A stretch of 64,000 bases of DNA from Cohnella nanjingensis (GTDB lineage: Bacteria > Bacillota > Bacilli > Paenibacillales > Paenibacillaceae): the NCBI RefSeq assembly GCF_014212125.1, contig NZ_JACJVP010000030.1, forward strand, positions 124,001-188,000, read 5' to 3'. Numbering within the stretch: position 1 is the stretch's first letter; each line of letters starts with the position of its first letter. The notes under the pieces were generated by a model, which saw nothing but the letters and a program-made list of their open reading frames with translations, was not told the origin of the DNA and ran no database searches. This document shows positions 9,115 through 16,906 of this stretch, piece by piece. The translations under genes were made by a program, and so were the position numbers.

Positions 9115-9382
9115 AACGATCCCTCCGTCTCTCTAACCTCTCCACATCATTCTGACTATCCTGATCGGGTTAACATTCGTTCTCACTGTACCACCGCTCG
9201 CGATCCAGCGTCAATGCGCGGACGATAGAGAAATTCGATCGTCGCGTCCGACGGATTGACGAACGGCCGCCATCCCGGCGGCGAAGCCCGACGAGGGCCC
9301 GGGCTACCGTTTCTCCGCGCGTAAGGTTTATACTGAATGAAGACGAGTTTGACCGATCTCCCTATAGAAACGAGGAAATGCC

Positions 9383-10324
9383 ATGCCTCTCCCTTCATCA
9401 ATCGATGACGCCATCGTCCTGGACGGCGACAGCGTCTTCCTCGCGCATCCGATGCCCTTCTCCTACCCGGAGACGCTCGGTTACTTGACGCGCTCCAACG
9501 AAGAAGTGCTGCATCGCGTGACCGATGACGGCCGCATCTTGAAGCTGCTCCGCATCAAGGATCTTCCCCTGCTCGTCGAGCTCGCCCATGAGCCGGACCG
9601 CGACGGGCTTCGCATCCGCTGCCTAAGCGGCAGTTGCGCATCCGAACGACTCCGCGAAGCGGCCGGCTACGTATGGGACTGGTTCGGACTCGATGCGGAC
9701 GTCGAAGCCTTCTACCGGATGGCGGCCCGGGATCCGGTTCTGTCGCCGTTGATCCTGCGCCATTCCGGACTCCGTATCGTCGGCGTGCCGGACCTGTTCG
9801 AAGCGCTGTGCTGGTCGATCATCGGTCAGCAGATCACGCTCAGCTTCGCCTACCAGCTCAAAAAGCGGTTCGTGCAAACCTATGGCGATTCGCTGGAATA
9901 TGAAGGCGAACGCTTCTGGTCGTTTCCCGACCCGGCCGTCATCGCGCGTCTCTCCGCCGACGATCTTCGCCCGCTGCAATTCTCGCGGAACAAGGCGAAC
10001 TTCCTGATCGGCGTCGCCCGCGAAGTCGCGGCGGGGACGCTGAACAAGGCGCAGCCCGAGCTGCGGGGCGGCTTCGACGCCGCCGTCGTCCGCCTCACCG
10101 CGCTCCACGGCATCGGTCCGTGGTCGGCGAATTACGCGCTCATGCGCTGCCTGCGCTATCCCGAGGCGTTCCCGATTCAGGACGCCGGCATTCACCAAGC
10201 GGTGCGCAAGCTTCTGAATCTGGACGCCAAGCCGACGCTGGCCCAGTTGCGGGAGCTCTATGCGCCGTGGGCGGGCTGGGAGGCTTTCGCCACCTTTTAT
10301 CTGTGGCGCAGCCTGTCGGACTAA
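9383..10324 (+). CDS. DNA-3-methyladenine glycosylase II (AlkA-like)
   Basis: A 313-residue HhH-GPD base-excision glycosylase that would remove alkylated purines from DNA. The helix-hairpin-helix LTALHGIGPWSANYAL and the catalytic aspartate in FPIQDAGI lie near residues 238-270. The N-terminal half has an AlkA_N-like layout, and SIIGQQITLSFAYQLKKRF marks the catalytic domain. AACGAGGAA before the ATG serves as ribosome site. Transcribed alone; a bidirectional stem-loop separates it from convergent queF. Confidence 0.9.
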   Translation: MPLPSSIDDAIVLDGDSVFLAHPMPFSYPETLGYLTRSNEEVLHRVTDDGRILKLLRIKDLPLLVELAHEPDRDGLRIRCLSGSCASERLREAAGYVWDWFGLDADVEAFYRMAARDPVLSPLILRHSGLRIVGVPDLFEALCWSIIGQQITLSFAYQLKKRFVQTYGDSLEYEGERFWSFPDPAVIARLSADDLRPLQFSRNKANFLIGVAREVAAGTLNKAQPELRGGFDAAVVRLTALHGIGPWSANYALMRCLRYPEAFPIQDAGIHQAVRKLLNLDAKPTLAQLRELYAPWAGWEAFATFYLWRSLSD

Positions 10325-10400
10325 TGGTCTTTTTACCGGTTATCGACCTTCTCGGTCATACCGCATGTACAAGCTTTGCACCTATCCATCTCTGTATGAC

Positions 10401-10449
10401 CTCCGATAAAAACGTGTCGCCGCTCGGGAAGACGGCGAAGCCGTTTTTA
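10401..10449. repeat. Dispersed bulged stem-loop, copy A (terminator-like)
   Basis: The architecture is AAAAACG, 2-base bulge, TCGCCG, loop, CGGCGA, 3-base bulge, CGTTTTT. Two other copies occur at 16979-17027 and, inverted, at 20953-20997. With A/T tracts on both sides it can end both convergent genes (alkA-like and queF). It overlaps the last codon of queF. Confidence 0.6.
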
Positions 10450-10932
10450 CTCGGGATACAGATCGTGGTTCAGCAGCCGGTGCTCCGCCATCCGTTCGTA
10501 CTTCGTGCCGGGTCGGCCCCAGTTGCAGTAGGGGTCGATGGAGATGCCGCCGCGCGGCGTGAACTTGCCCCACACCTCGATGTACTTCGGATCCATGAGC
10601 GCGATTAGATCGTTCATGATGACGTTCATGCAATCCTCGTGGAAATCCCCATGGTTGCGGAAGCTGAACAGATAGAGCTTGAGCGACTTGCTCTCCACCA
10701 TGCGCACGTCCGGCATGTAGGAGATGTAGATCGCGGCGAAGTCCGGCTGGCCCGTCATCGGGCATAAGCTGGTGAATTCGGGACAGTTGAACTTGACGAA
10801 GTAATCCCGTCCCGGATGTTTGTTCTCGAACGTCTCCAGCACCTCGGGCGCATACTGGTACGCATACTTGGTGCCCTGATTGCCGAGCAATGTGACGCCG
10901 GCCAGCTGCTCGTCGTTTCTTCCTGCGGACAT
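10447..10932 (-). CDS. queF: NADPH-dependent 7-cyano-7-deazaguanine reductase (preQ1 synthase)
   Basis: Reduces preQ0 to preQ1 in queuosine biosynthesis. At 161 residues it is the single-domain (unimodular) QueF type. The thioimide-forming Cys57 is in FTSLCPMTGQPDF, followed by the QueF-specific motif ESKSLKLYLFSFRNHGDFHED (Glu80 onward). The start is ATG 10932, because GGAGGAG lies upstream and the conserved protein begins there; a longer frame starts upstream but runs through the leader. A preQ1 riboswitch at 11043-11078 precedes it. queC, queD and queE are not in the window. Confidence 0.95.
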   Translation of the reverse strand: MSAGRNDEQLAGVTLLGNQGTKYAYQYAPEVLETFENKHPGRDYFVKFNCPEFTSLCPMTGQPDFAAIYISYMPDVRMVESKSLKLYLFSFRNHGDFHEDCMNVIMNDLIALMDPKYIEVWGKFTPRGGISIDPYCNWGRPGTKYERMAEHRLLNHDLYPE

Positions 10933-11030
10933 GAAAAAAATCTCCTCCCTTTTCTGTCGGGCCCGGCCGCGAATGCGGCTTGCCGGATGCGAAAAGAACA
11001 AAGAGATTCGTGAAACACGCTGTATAAGCC

Positions 11031-11048
11031 ACTAAGACGTCCCTTAGT
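11031..11048 (-). promoter_or_regulatory. Stem overlapping the 3' tail of the preQ1 riboswitch
   Basis: ACTAAG GGACGT CTTAGT is a perfect 6-bp hairpin whose 5' arm is the A-rich/CTAAG tail of the aptamer. It can form only when the aptamer pseudoknot does not, so it may be the alternative structure. No T-run follows it, which leaves open whether control is by termination or otherwise. Confidence 0.45.
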
Positions 11049-11078
11049 TTTTTATAGAGGGAGTTTGCGAACCTCTCC
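11043..11078 (-). ncRNA. PreQ1-I riboswitch upstream of queF
   Basis: Read on the minus strand: AGAGG, loop TTCGCAAACTC, CCTCT, then ATAAAAAACTAAG. This fits the class I preQ1 aptamer: a 5-bp P1 stem, a loop with TTCGC (type 2-like), and an A-rich tail with the CTA(A) pairing element. It lies about 110 bases before queF, the expected target. Ligand sensing is inferred from family knowledge. Confidence 0.88.
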
Positions 11079-11339
11079 CGGCGGCGCGAAGCGGCCGGAT
11101 TTTCTTCCTTTGGACGCTTTGTACTATAGCACAATCCCGCATGGATTGCACCCGCCAAGCGCAGCCGATCCGACAGAAGCCGTCAATCCCTCGCCGCGGA
11201 AAAGGTCGGAGGAACCGGAGGCGTAGCATATCCCGATGACCAGACGCTTATCGGAGCGTTTCGCGCGGAAATTGGCAAAAAATGTTGCTTCACGTGAAAC
11301 ATCCCTGACCCGATTCCGCTTCGTTCGCACGGCTTGTCT

Positions 11340-12191
11340 TCAATCGGCGAATCCGAGAAATTCGGGCATGCGAAGCCTGCCGTCCGCCGTCCAATCGCGG
11401 AACCGGACGCGCGCCGCGATCGCCGGCTTCACATAGACGTAATCCCGGTCCTCGCCGGTCGCGATCTCGCGGCTCACGCCGCCGAACGCTTGGCGGTAGG
11501 GATCGGGCACGTCGCGGTCCAGCAGCCCGACGATCTTGCGGTCGTGCGCGACCAGCCACCCGAAATGATGCTTCCGGTAGCCGACGATCGCGACGTTCGC
11601 ATAGCGGTAACGCATGATCTTCTGCCAGCTCCCGTCCCTGCGGCCGACGTAGCGGCTCGACTTCCGCTTGGCCGCCATCCCCTTGAACGGCTTGCCCGCC
11701 ATCGCCTCGTAAAAGGCGCTGCCGTCTCCATCGATATACGGCAGCTTGGAGAAGCTCCGGCTGTCTTCGAGCGCGCCGGAGAGCATCTCTTTGCGCCGTT
11801 CGAGCGGAAGATCCCGCAGATCGGCGCCATCGCAGCGCAGCAGATCGAACGCGAAAAAATGAACGGGCTGCCGCACGGCCGCTTCCCGGATCTGCATCGG
11901 CTTGCGCATGCGGAATCGCTCCGTCAGCCGCTCCGGCGCGAACGTCCCCGTCGCGGCGTCGAAGCAGGCGACTTCGCCGTCGAGCACGGCGTCCGCGCCG
12001 CCGGCGACCGGTACTTGATGCAGCTCCGGATACTGGGACGTGACTTCGATGCCGTGGCGCGTGTACAGTCGAACGCGTCCGCGTTCCAACGATACGAGAA
12101 GTCGACGGCCGTCGATCATCGGCTCGAACAGGCAGCCTTCGTCGTCGAAGGGATGCTCCCGTTGCTCGAGCAGCATGGGCGCGATGAACAT
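11340..12191 (-). CDS. ATP-dependent DNA ligase-like protein lacking the adenylation lysine
   Basis: A 283-residue protein with the layout of a LigD/YkoU-type ligase: adenylation domain (about 1-190) and OB fold (about 195-283). Motif III (HFFAFDLLRCDG), motif IV-like (FKGMAAKRKSSRYVG) and motif V-like (WQKIM) are recognisable. However motif I, normally E-x-K-x-D-G, reads EPMIDGRR with Met25 in place of the lysine that carries AMP, and motif IV has Lys where Glu is usual. It begins MFIAPMLLE, typical of the Bacillales ligase group. The start is ATG 12191; an upstream extension in frame is not conserved. It may be inactive or use another mechanism. Divergent from the spore-protein gene. Confidence 0.8.
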   Translation of the reverse strand: MFIAPMLLEQREHPFDDEGCLFEPMIDGRRLLVSLERGRVRLYTRHGIEVTSQYPELHQVPVAGGADAVLDGEVACFDAATGTFAPERLTERFRMRKPMQIREAAVRQPVHFFAFDLLRCDGADLRDLPLERRKEMLSGALEDSRSFSKLPYIDGDGSAFYEAMAGKPFKGMAAKRKSSRYVGRRDGSWQKIMRYRYANVAIVGYRKHHFGWLVAHDRKIVGLLDRDVPDPYRQAFGGVSREIATGEDRDYVYVKPAIAARVRFRDWTADGRLRMPEFLGFAD

Positions 12192-12264
12192 GGGACAGTC
12201 CGCCTTTCCTCTCTTATCCCTCGATTGTAGCACTGGAGAGGCTTGCGAGGGGATGGTAATTGTA

Positions 12265-12295
12265 TGTATAAGAGGAACATCCGAACAGCATAATA
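12265..12295 (+). promoter_or_regulatory. Sigma-G-type promoter of the spore protein gene
   Basis: TGTATA (12265-12270), an 18-base spacer and CATAATA (12289-12295) match the forespore sigma-G pattern (GNATR, N18, CATNNTA). It lies 27 bases before the SASP start. Confidence 0.7.
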
Positions 12296-12322
12296 AGTGG
12301 CAAATCATGGAGGTGATTACAT

Positions 12323-12535
12323 ATGGCAAGTCGCAACCAGCTCGTAGTGCCGAACGCGCGCGCCGCGCTCGAGCAAATGAAGTTCGAGGTCGCGCGCGAA
12401 CTGGGCATCCAGATCCCGCAAGACGGCTACTACGGCAATATGCTGACCCGCGAGACCGGGCAGCTCGGCGGCAATATCACCCGCCGCCTGGTTCAAATGG
12501 CGGAGCAGCAGCTCGGCGGCAGCGGACGTTACTGA
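12323..12535 (+). CDS. Alpha/beta-type small acid-soluble spore protein
   Basis: A 70-residue SASP that coats and protects DNA in the dormant spore. Conserved features are visible: LVVPNARAALEQMKFEVARE and the second helix GGNITRRLVQMAEQQL, which form the DNA-binding helix-turn-helix. The E-x-A segment around FEVARELGIQ fits the site cut by germination protease Gpr. GGAGGTG lies 8 bases before the ATG. The upstream promoter looks sigma-G dependent, so expression is expected late in the forespore. Confidence 0.95.
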   Translation: MASRNQLVVPNARAALEQMKFEVARELGIQIPQDGYYGNMLTRETGQLGGNITRRLVQMAEQQLGGSGRY

Positions 12536-12574
12536 GCTCGTCGGCAGAGAGCTGAGCGAAGCTCCGCCAACACC

Positions 12575-12608
12575 GCAAGCCCCGCAGGCAGATGTCTGCG
12601 GGGCTTGC
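12575..12608 (+). terminator. Strong hairpin after the SASP gene
   Basis: A perfect 13-bp stem, GCAAGCCCCGCAG / CTGCGGGGCTTGC, with an 8-base loop. It sits between the convergent SASP and copZ genes. The T-run after it is weak. Confidence 0.7.
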
Positions 12609-12630
12609 ATTCGTCAAGGGGACAATGGGT

Positions 12631-12831
12631 TTAGCGGACGTCGTAGCCCTGGTCCTCGATAGCTTCCTTGATCGCCGCGAGCGTCGTCTTCGCTTCGTCG
12701 TACCGAACCGTTACGGCATGGCCCGCCAGATCTACCGTCGCCTTCGCGCCCAGCTGCTTCACGGCGCCCTCCACGCTGTTCACGCAATGCGCGCAGGACA
12801 TGCCGTCTACCTTCAAGGTTACGTTCTGCAT
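12631..12831 (-). CDS. copZ: Copper chaperone (heavy-metal-associated domain protein)
   Basis: A 66-residue single HMA-domain protein that carries Cu(I), usually to a CopA-type ATPase. The metal site GMSCAHC has Cys13 and Cys16, and the beta-alpha-beta layout MQNVTLKVDG...IEDQGYDV is typical. No copA or csoR is next to it in this window. A CsoR-type operator sits in its promoter (12938-12954), so copper induction is likely. Confidence 0.92.
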   Translation of the reverse strand: MQNVTLKVDGMSCAHCVNSVEGAVKQLGAKATVDLAGHAVTVRYDEAKTTLAAIKEAIEDQGYDVR

Positions 12832-12929
12832 ACGATTAACCTCCCCGTTCCTTCATTCAATTCGGAAGCTCGGCCTTCGATCCGGAGCCGCAAGGGATTC
12901 GGTTCATCATAGGTTCGCCTCTCGCGCTC

Positions 12930-12959
12930 AGTTTAATATACCCCGTAGGGGTATGTCAA
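12930..12959 (-). promoter_or_regulatory. copZ promoter with CsoR-type operator
   Basis: On the minus strand TTGACA (12959-12954) is followed by a spacer filled by the inverted repeat ATACCCC-TAC-GGGGTAT (12954-12938) and a -10 such as TATTAA. The GC-rich palindrome flanked by AT, placed in the spacer, matches known CsoR sites at copZA promoters. Confidence 0.8.
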
Positions 12960-12962
12960 GCG

Positions 12963-13000
12963 ACAAAAGGAATCCCCTTCCGAGGAAGAGGATTCCTTTC
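12963..13000 (-). terminator. Terminator of the merR-thioredoxin operon
   Basis: A stem AAAGGAATCC / GGATTCCTTT with an inner CTTCC/GGAAG extension is followed on the minus strand by TTTTG. It starts a few bases after the thioredoxin stop. Confidence 0.75.
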
Positions 13001-13005
13001 ACGCG

Positions 13006-13356
13006 TTAATTCCGCGCCGACGACGATTCTCCGTCCGGCACGAGATGGCGGTCGAGCACGGCGCGGTACGCGCCGCTCGGACGCAGTCCCACCAGCTTCT
13101 CTGCCGGTTCGCCGTCGCGGAACACGATGACCGTCGGGTTGGCCATTACGCCGAAGGCCGAAGCCGTCTCCGGCGAATCGTCGCAATCCACCTTGAGCAT
13201 CGAGACTTGGCTGCCGTACGCATCCGCCAGTTCTTCGAGCACCGGCATCAGCGCCTTGCAGGGCGGGCACCAGGTCGTACTGAAATCGACAAGCGTAACC
13301 CCTAGGGGACGAACGTGTTCCTTGAACGACTGATCGTTCACTTCGGTCAACTTCAC
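13006..13356 (-). CDS. Thioredoxin family protein
   Basis: A 116-residue thioredoxin fold with the active site WCPPC (Cys30, Cys33) and cis-proline Pro74 in MANPTVIVF. The CPPC dipeptide differs from the CGPC of housekeeping thioredoxin, which suggests a special redox role. It starts 3 bases after the stop of the merR gene and is surely cotranscribed with it. Cytosolic; no signal peptide. An acidic Ser-rich tail follows the fold. Confidence 0.92.
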   Translation of the reverse strand: MKLTEVNDQSFKEHVRPLGVTLVDFSTTWCPPCKALMPVLEELADAYGSQVSMLKVDCDDSPETASAFGVMANPTVIVFRDGEPAEKLVGLRPSGAYRAVLDRHLVPDGESSSARN

Positions 13357-13359
13357 GGG

Positions 13360-13728
13360 TCATTCCTCCTGAACGCGAACGGAATTCGCCCCGAAGAATC
13401 GGATTCGGTCCTGGAGATTGGCTTTGATCCGCCCGAGCTGCTCGATCTGCGCTTCGATCTCCCGCAGCTTCCGCTCGTACACGGGCAGCACTTCCCGGCA
13501 GAACGTCTCCGGGTTCTGCAGTACGCAGGTCAGAAAGCCGGAGATCTGCTCCGTAGACAGTCCGAGCTGCAAGTAAAGTTGAATCGTGCGCACCTGATCC
13601 TCGGCGAACGGCGAATACTCCCGGTAGCCGTTCGCCTCCCGAACGGGCGTCAGCAGCCCCTGCTCTTCGTAATAGCGCAGCGACCGGATGCTCACGCCGG
13701 TTCGCGCGGACAGTTCCCCGATCTTCAT
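13360..13728 (-). CDS. MerR family transcriptional regulator
   Basis: A 122-residue MerR regulator: winged HTH at residues 1-70 (MKIGELSARTGVSIRSLRYYEEQGLL) followed by a coiled-coil dimerisation helix (YERKLREIEAQIEQLGRIKANL). Cys68 and Cys77 lie near the DNA-binding/coiled-coil junction and could sense thiol stress or electrophiles, as in AdhR-like proteins; this is inference. First gene of a two-gene operon with a CPPC thioredoxin. Its promoter has the long spacer and central palindrome typical of MerR targets, so autoregulation is likely. Confidence 0.9.
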   Translation of the reverse strand: MKIGELSARTGVSIRSLRYYEEQGLLTPVREANGYREYSPFAEDQVRTIQLYLQLGLSTEQISGFLTCVLQNPETFCREVLPVYERKLREIEAQIEQLGRIKANLQDRIRFFGANSVRVQEE

Positions 13729-13761
13729 GACCGAATCCTCCTTTCTTCAGCGGCTGTTTCC

Positions 13762-13793
13762 ATTCTAAACCCTCACATCGATGTGAGAGTCAA
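13762..13793 (-). promoter_or_regulatory. MerR-type promoter/operator of the merR-thioredoxin operon
   Basis: On the minus strand: TTGACT (13793-13788), a 20-base spacer, TAGAAT (13767-13762). The spacer holds the perfect 16-bp palindrome CTCACATCGATGTGAG (13772-13787). Over-long spacers with a central dyad are the hallmark of MerR-activated promoters. Confidence 0.82.
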
Positions 13794-13797
13794 GCGT

Positions 13798-14256
13798 TCA
13801 GGAAGATTGCGCCCGATCCTCGCCGATGACAGTCTCCGTCAAAGGCTTTCCCGGGATGCTGGCCGCGAGCACCGTCATCGCCATCGAGAAGCCGTAAGCG
13901 CTGCACCGCCGTTGAAACGCCGCGAAGTCCTCCAACGTCGCGGTCGCGATCTTCATGAGAAAGTTGTATTCCCCGCTCGTGCGGTACAATTCCAGCACTT
14001 CGGGCGATTCCTCGCAGAACCGCTCGAACGAACCGCAATCGTTCGTCTTGAACTGCACGAAGGTCGTCACGCCGCGGCCCAGCTTCTTCGGCGCCAGCAC
14101 CGCCCGGTAGCCGAGGATGACGCCCTGTTCCTCCAATCGGCGGACGCGTTCGGTCACCGCGGGCTGGGTCATGGAGACCGTTCGCCCGATCTCCGCGATC
14201 GAGATGCGCGCGTTCTCCTCCAACAGAGAGAGGATTTGCATATCGATGCGATCCAT
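13798..14256 (-). CDS. Lrp/AsnC family transcriptional regulator
   Basis: A 152-residue regulator with an N-terminal HTH (MDRIDMQILSLLEENARIS, then MTQPAVTERVRRLEEQGVI) and a C-terminal RAM/ligand-binding domain. The start is ATG 14256, with GGAGGCGGCAGCA before it. It is divergent from an Old Yellow Enzyme gene 150 bases away, its likely target by position. The ligand, usually an amino acid, is unknown. Confidence 0.9.
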   Translation of the reverse strand: MDRIDMQILSLLEENARISIAEIGRTVSMTQPAVTERVRRLEEQGVILGYRAVLAPKKLGRGVTTFVQFKTNDCGSFERFCEESPEVLELYRTSGEYNFLMKIATATLEDFAAFQRRCSAYGFSMAMTVLAASIPGKPLTETVIGEDRAQSS

Positions 14257-14405
14257 TGCTGCCGCCTCCTTGCATTTTTCAAGTTTTACGGACCGGAATA
14301 ACTGCATTTCATCAAGTTCAATCCCCATTTTAACATGAATATCGGATGTAAATCGCGCTCGGAATTCCCTAAAATGAACGCTATACCGGAAAGGGGAAAT
14401 GAAAT

Positions 14406-15437
14406 ATGAACGCCAAGACGTCTTTATTGAACCAACCGTTGAAGATCAATCGCCTCGTCCTGCGCAACCGGCTCGTTCTCGCGCCGATGCAACAGTATCA
14501 AGGTACGCCGGAAAGCTTCGCGACCCAGCACCACGTGGACCACTACGGTCGCAGAGCCCGCCATGTCGGCCTCGTCATCCTCGAATCCGTCGCCGTCTCG
14601 CCGGACGGACGGCTGAATCCGAACGATATCGGCATCTTCACCGACCGCCACGTCGCGCCGATCCGCAAGATCGCGGACGCCATCCGCCAAGCGGGCGCTC
14701 CGGCGTTCATTCAGCTGTCCCACGGCGGACGCAAGTCCGACCCGCAGACGACCCGCCGGCTCGTCGGGCCGAGCGCGATCCCCTATGATGACTTTTTCGG
14801 CACGCCGAATGCGCTGACCTTGTCCGAGATCGAATCGATCGTCCAGGAGTACCGCCTGGCGGCGAGAAGGAGCCTGCATGCCGGCTTTGACGGGATCGAA
14901 GTGCATGCGGCGCACGGCTTCCTCGTCCATCAATTTCTCTCTCCGTTAACGAACCGCCGGGAGGACGCCTATGGCGGCAGTCTCGAAGGAAGAGCCCGAT
15001 TGTTGAGGGAGATCGTCGCCGCCGTCCGCGCGGAGACCGGAGACGACTACCCCGTCATCGTACGCGTCTCTGCGACCGACTATGCGTCGGACGGACTGAC
15101 CGCGGGACAACTCGGGGAAATGTTAAAGGGCGTGGACATCGACGCCGTCGACGTCTCGACGGGCGGTCTCTTGCCCGTCGCGCCCGAGCATACGCCGGAC
15201 GGCTATCAGCTGCCTTATGCCGCGGCGATCAAGCAGCACGTGCGCGTGCCCGTCATCGCGGTCGGGAACATCCATCGGCCCGATTACGCCAACCGCATCC
15301 TGGAAGACGGTCTGGCGGACGCGATCGCGATCGGCAGGCCGATGCTGCGGGATCCCGACTTTGCGGCCTCGATGCTCGGCATCGAAGCCGGAGCGAAAGC
15401 CGTGGACGACCGCGCCTGCAAGGCCGCCACGTCCTAA
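14406..15437 (+). CDS. Old Yellow Enzyme family NADH:flavin oxidoreductase
   Basis: A 343-residue FMN TIM-barrel ene-reductase of the YqjM/NamA type. Visible landmarks are NRLVLAPMQQYQG (N-terminal FMN segment), the active-site stretch IEVHAAHGFLVHQFLSP, and LTNRREDAYGGSLEGRARL, which is diagnostic. AVGNIHRP and AIAIGRPMLRDPDF bind FMN phosphate. GAAAGGGG lies before the start. Likely reduces activated alkenes; true substrate unknown. Divergent from an Lrp-type regulator. Confidence 0.92.
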   Translation: MNAKTSLLNQPLKINRLVLRNRLVLAPMQQYQGTPESFATQHHVDHYGRRARHVGLVILESVAVSPDGRLNPNDIGIFTDRHVAPIRKIADAIRQAGAPAFIQLSHGGRKSDPQTTRRLVGPSAIPYDDFFGTPNALTLSEIESIVQEYRLAARRSLHAGFDGIEVHAAHGFLVHQFLSPLTNRREDAYGGSLEGRARLLREIVAAVRAETGDDYPVIVRVSATDYASDGLTAGQLGEMLKGVDIDAVDVSTGGLLPVAPEHTPDGYQLPYAAAIKQHVRVPVIAVGNIHRPDYANRILEDGLADAIAIGRPMLRDPDFAASMLGIEAGAKAVDDRACKAATS

Positions 15438-15589
15438 CGGCGCGGCAATCGCCCGCAGGGACAGGCGGAACGTCGGCCCGGATGCCGCGCTGCGCGCACC
15501 CGATCGAGACTTACTGCGCGAACGCGGCGTGCGGGATAGGGATACGCGGCGGTTCCGCGCTGCCTGCGCACGCTCTCGCCTCTTCGCGC

Positions 15590-16906
15590 TCAGTCCCGTT
15601 CGTAGATCGAGCCGGACCGGCTGGCGAAGAATTCGGCATATACTTTCTCCGCGTATGCGTCCGTCATGCCGGAGAGATAGTCCGCCACGAGACGCTCCCA
15701 CGGCCATTTGCCCTTCTGCAGCTCGTACATCTCCAGCCAGTCGGGCGGAAGGATCAGCCGCCCCGTCTCCAGCGTCTTGAAGCTGTCCCACAGCCCGCGA
15801 ATCATGATCTCGCTGCGCTTGTGGAGACGCTGCACGCGGAAATCCTTGAGGAGCGTCACCCACGCGAGCTTCTTCAGAATCTCCATCGTCCGGAGGAGTT
15901 CGAGATCTTGAACGCCTTCGCGGATGAACGTCACCCGCTTCCAGCCGCGCGCCGGGTCGTCCAGGATGCCGACTTGATTGGCGAACTGGCGCACCCAGCG
16001 CGCCTTCATCTCGCGTCTCGTACGCGACGGCTCTCCGTCGCACTCCATATAGATCGCCTCCCATTGCGCCAGGTAGTCGCTCAGCACCCGGCGAACCATG
16101 GCTTGCAGATCCACTTGCTCCCAGTTCATATCCTTGTTGCCCGGATCGTCCTCGATCTCCTGAATCAGATGAGCGATGATCCGGTCATCCTCGAACAACG
16201 TCCGGCTCATCGGAATTTTGCCCGCGCGGATGCCGTCCTCCAGATCGTGCGTCGAATATGCGATATCGTCGCTGAGGTCCATCAACTGCGCCTCGAGCGT
16301 CGCGCACCCCTCCGGCATCCCCCACAGCTGGCGCAGATAGGCGATGCCTTCCCACTCCGTGCGGTAGACCCCCTTGACCCGTCCCGGCTCGTCGATGCAG
16401 AAGGGATATTTGTTAATGCCGAGCAGCACGGCCGCGCTGAGATCCAGCCCGCTGTCGCTGCCGGCCCGCTTCTCCAGGAACATGAGGATCCGGAAGTTCT
16501 GCGCGTTGCCTTCGTACTTCAACCCATGCTCCGCGGTCAGGACGTCGTTCAGCACTTCCTCGCCTTTGTGGCCGAACGGCGGGTGCCCGAGGTCGTGGGC
16601 CAGCGCGGCGACCTCGACGACTTCGGGCTCCAGCATCAGGCCGGGATGCGCCTTCGCCGACAGAAACGCGTATTGCTTGCCCAGCCGGCGCGCGACCTCC
16701 CGGGCGATCTGCGACACTTCGAGCGAATGGGTGAGCCGGGTCCGGTAATAATCGCCCGAACCGGCGCCGAACACTTGCGATTTGCCCTGAAGCCTGCGAA
16801 AAGAAGGCGATTGGATCAGCCGCGCGTAGTCTTTCTCGAATTCGTCCCGGTCTTCGCCGGAGTGGATGTTTTCGGTATCGTATAACCGCAGCTTGCGCAC
16901 GTTCAT
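15590..16906 (-). CDS. dgt: Deoxyguanosinetriphosphate triphosphohydrolase-like HD protein
   Basis: A 438-residue HD-domain enzyme; family members split dGTP or other dNTPs to nucleoside and triphosphate. The N-terminal FRRLQGKSQVFGAGSGDYYRTRLTHSLEV motif is typical. The HD metal site is HSLEVSQIA plus AALAHDLGHPPFGHKGE, and HDLEDGIRAG follows. GGGAGCGGGTGTGC precedes the chosen ATG at 16906; a longer in-frame start at 16936 has no better ribosome site. Divergent from the large glycosyltransferase fusion. It could differ in nucleotide preference from E. coli Dgt. Confidence 0.88.
   Translation of the reverse strand: MNVRKLRLYDTENIHSGEDRDEFEKDYARLIQSPSFRRLQGKSQVFGAGSGDYYRTRLTHSLEVSQIAREVARRLGKQYAFLSAKAHPGLMLEPEVVEVAALAHDLGHPPFGHKGEEVLNDVLTAEHGLKYEGNAQNFRILMFLEKRAGSDSGLDLSAAVLLGINKYPFCIDEPGRVKGVYRTEWEGIAYLRQLWGMPEGCATLEAQLMDLSDDIAYSTHDLEDGIRAGKIPMSRTLFEDDRIIAHLIQEIEDDPGNKDMNWEQVDLQAMVRRVLSDYLAQWEAIYMECDGEPSRTRREMKARWVRQFANQVGILDDPARGWKRVTFIREGVQDLELLRTMEILKKLAWVTLLKDFRVQRLHKRSEIMIRGLWDSFKTLETGRLILPPDWLEMYELQKGKWPWERLVADYLSGMTDAYAEKVYAEFFASRSGSIYERD

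Noticed and set aside
9183..9401. A 72-codon minus-strand frame upstream of the AlkA-like gene
   Set aside because: Low-complexity Arg/Pro-rich, no ribosome site, and it overlaps the start of the glycosylase gene.
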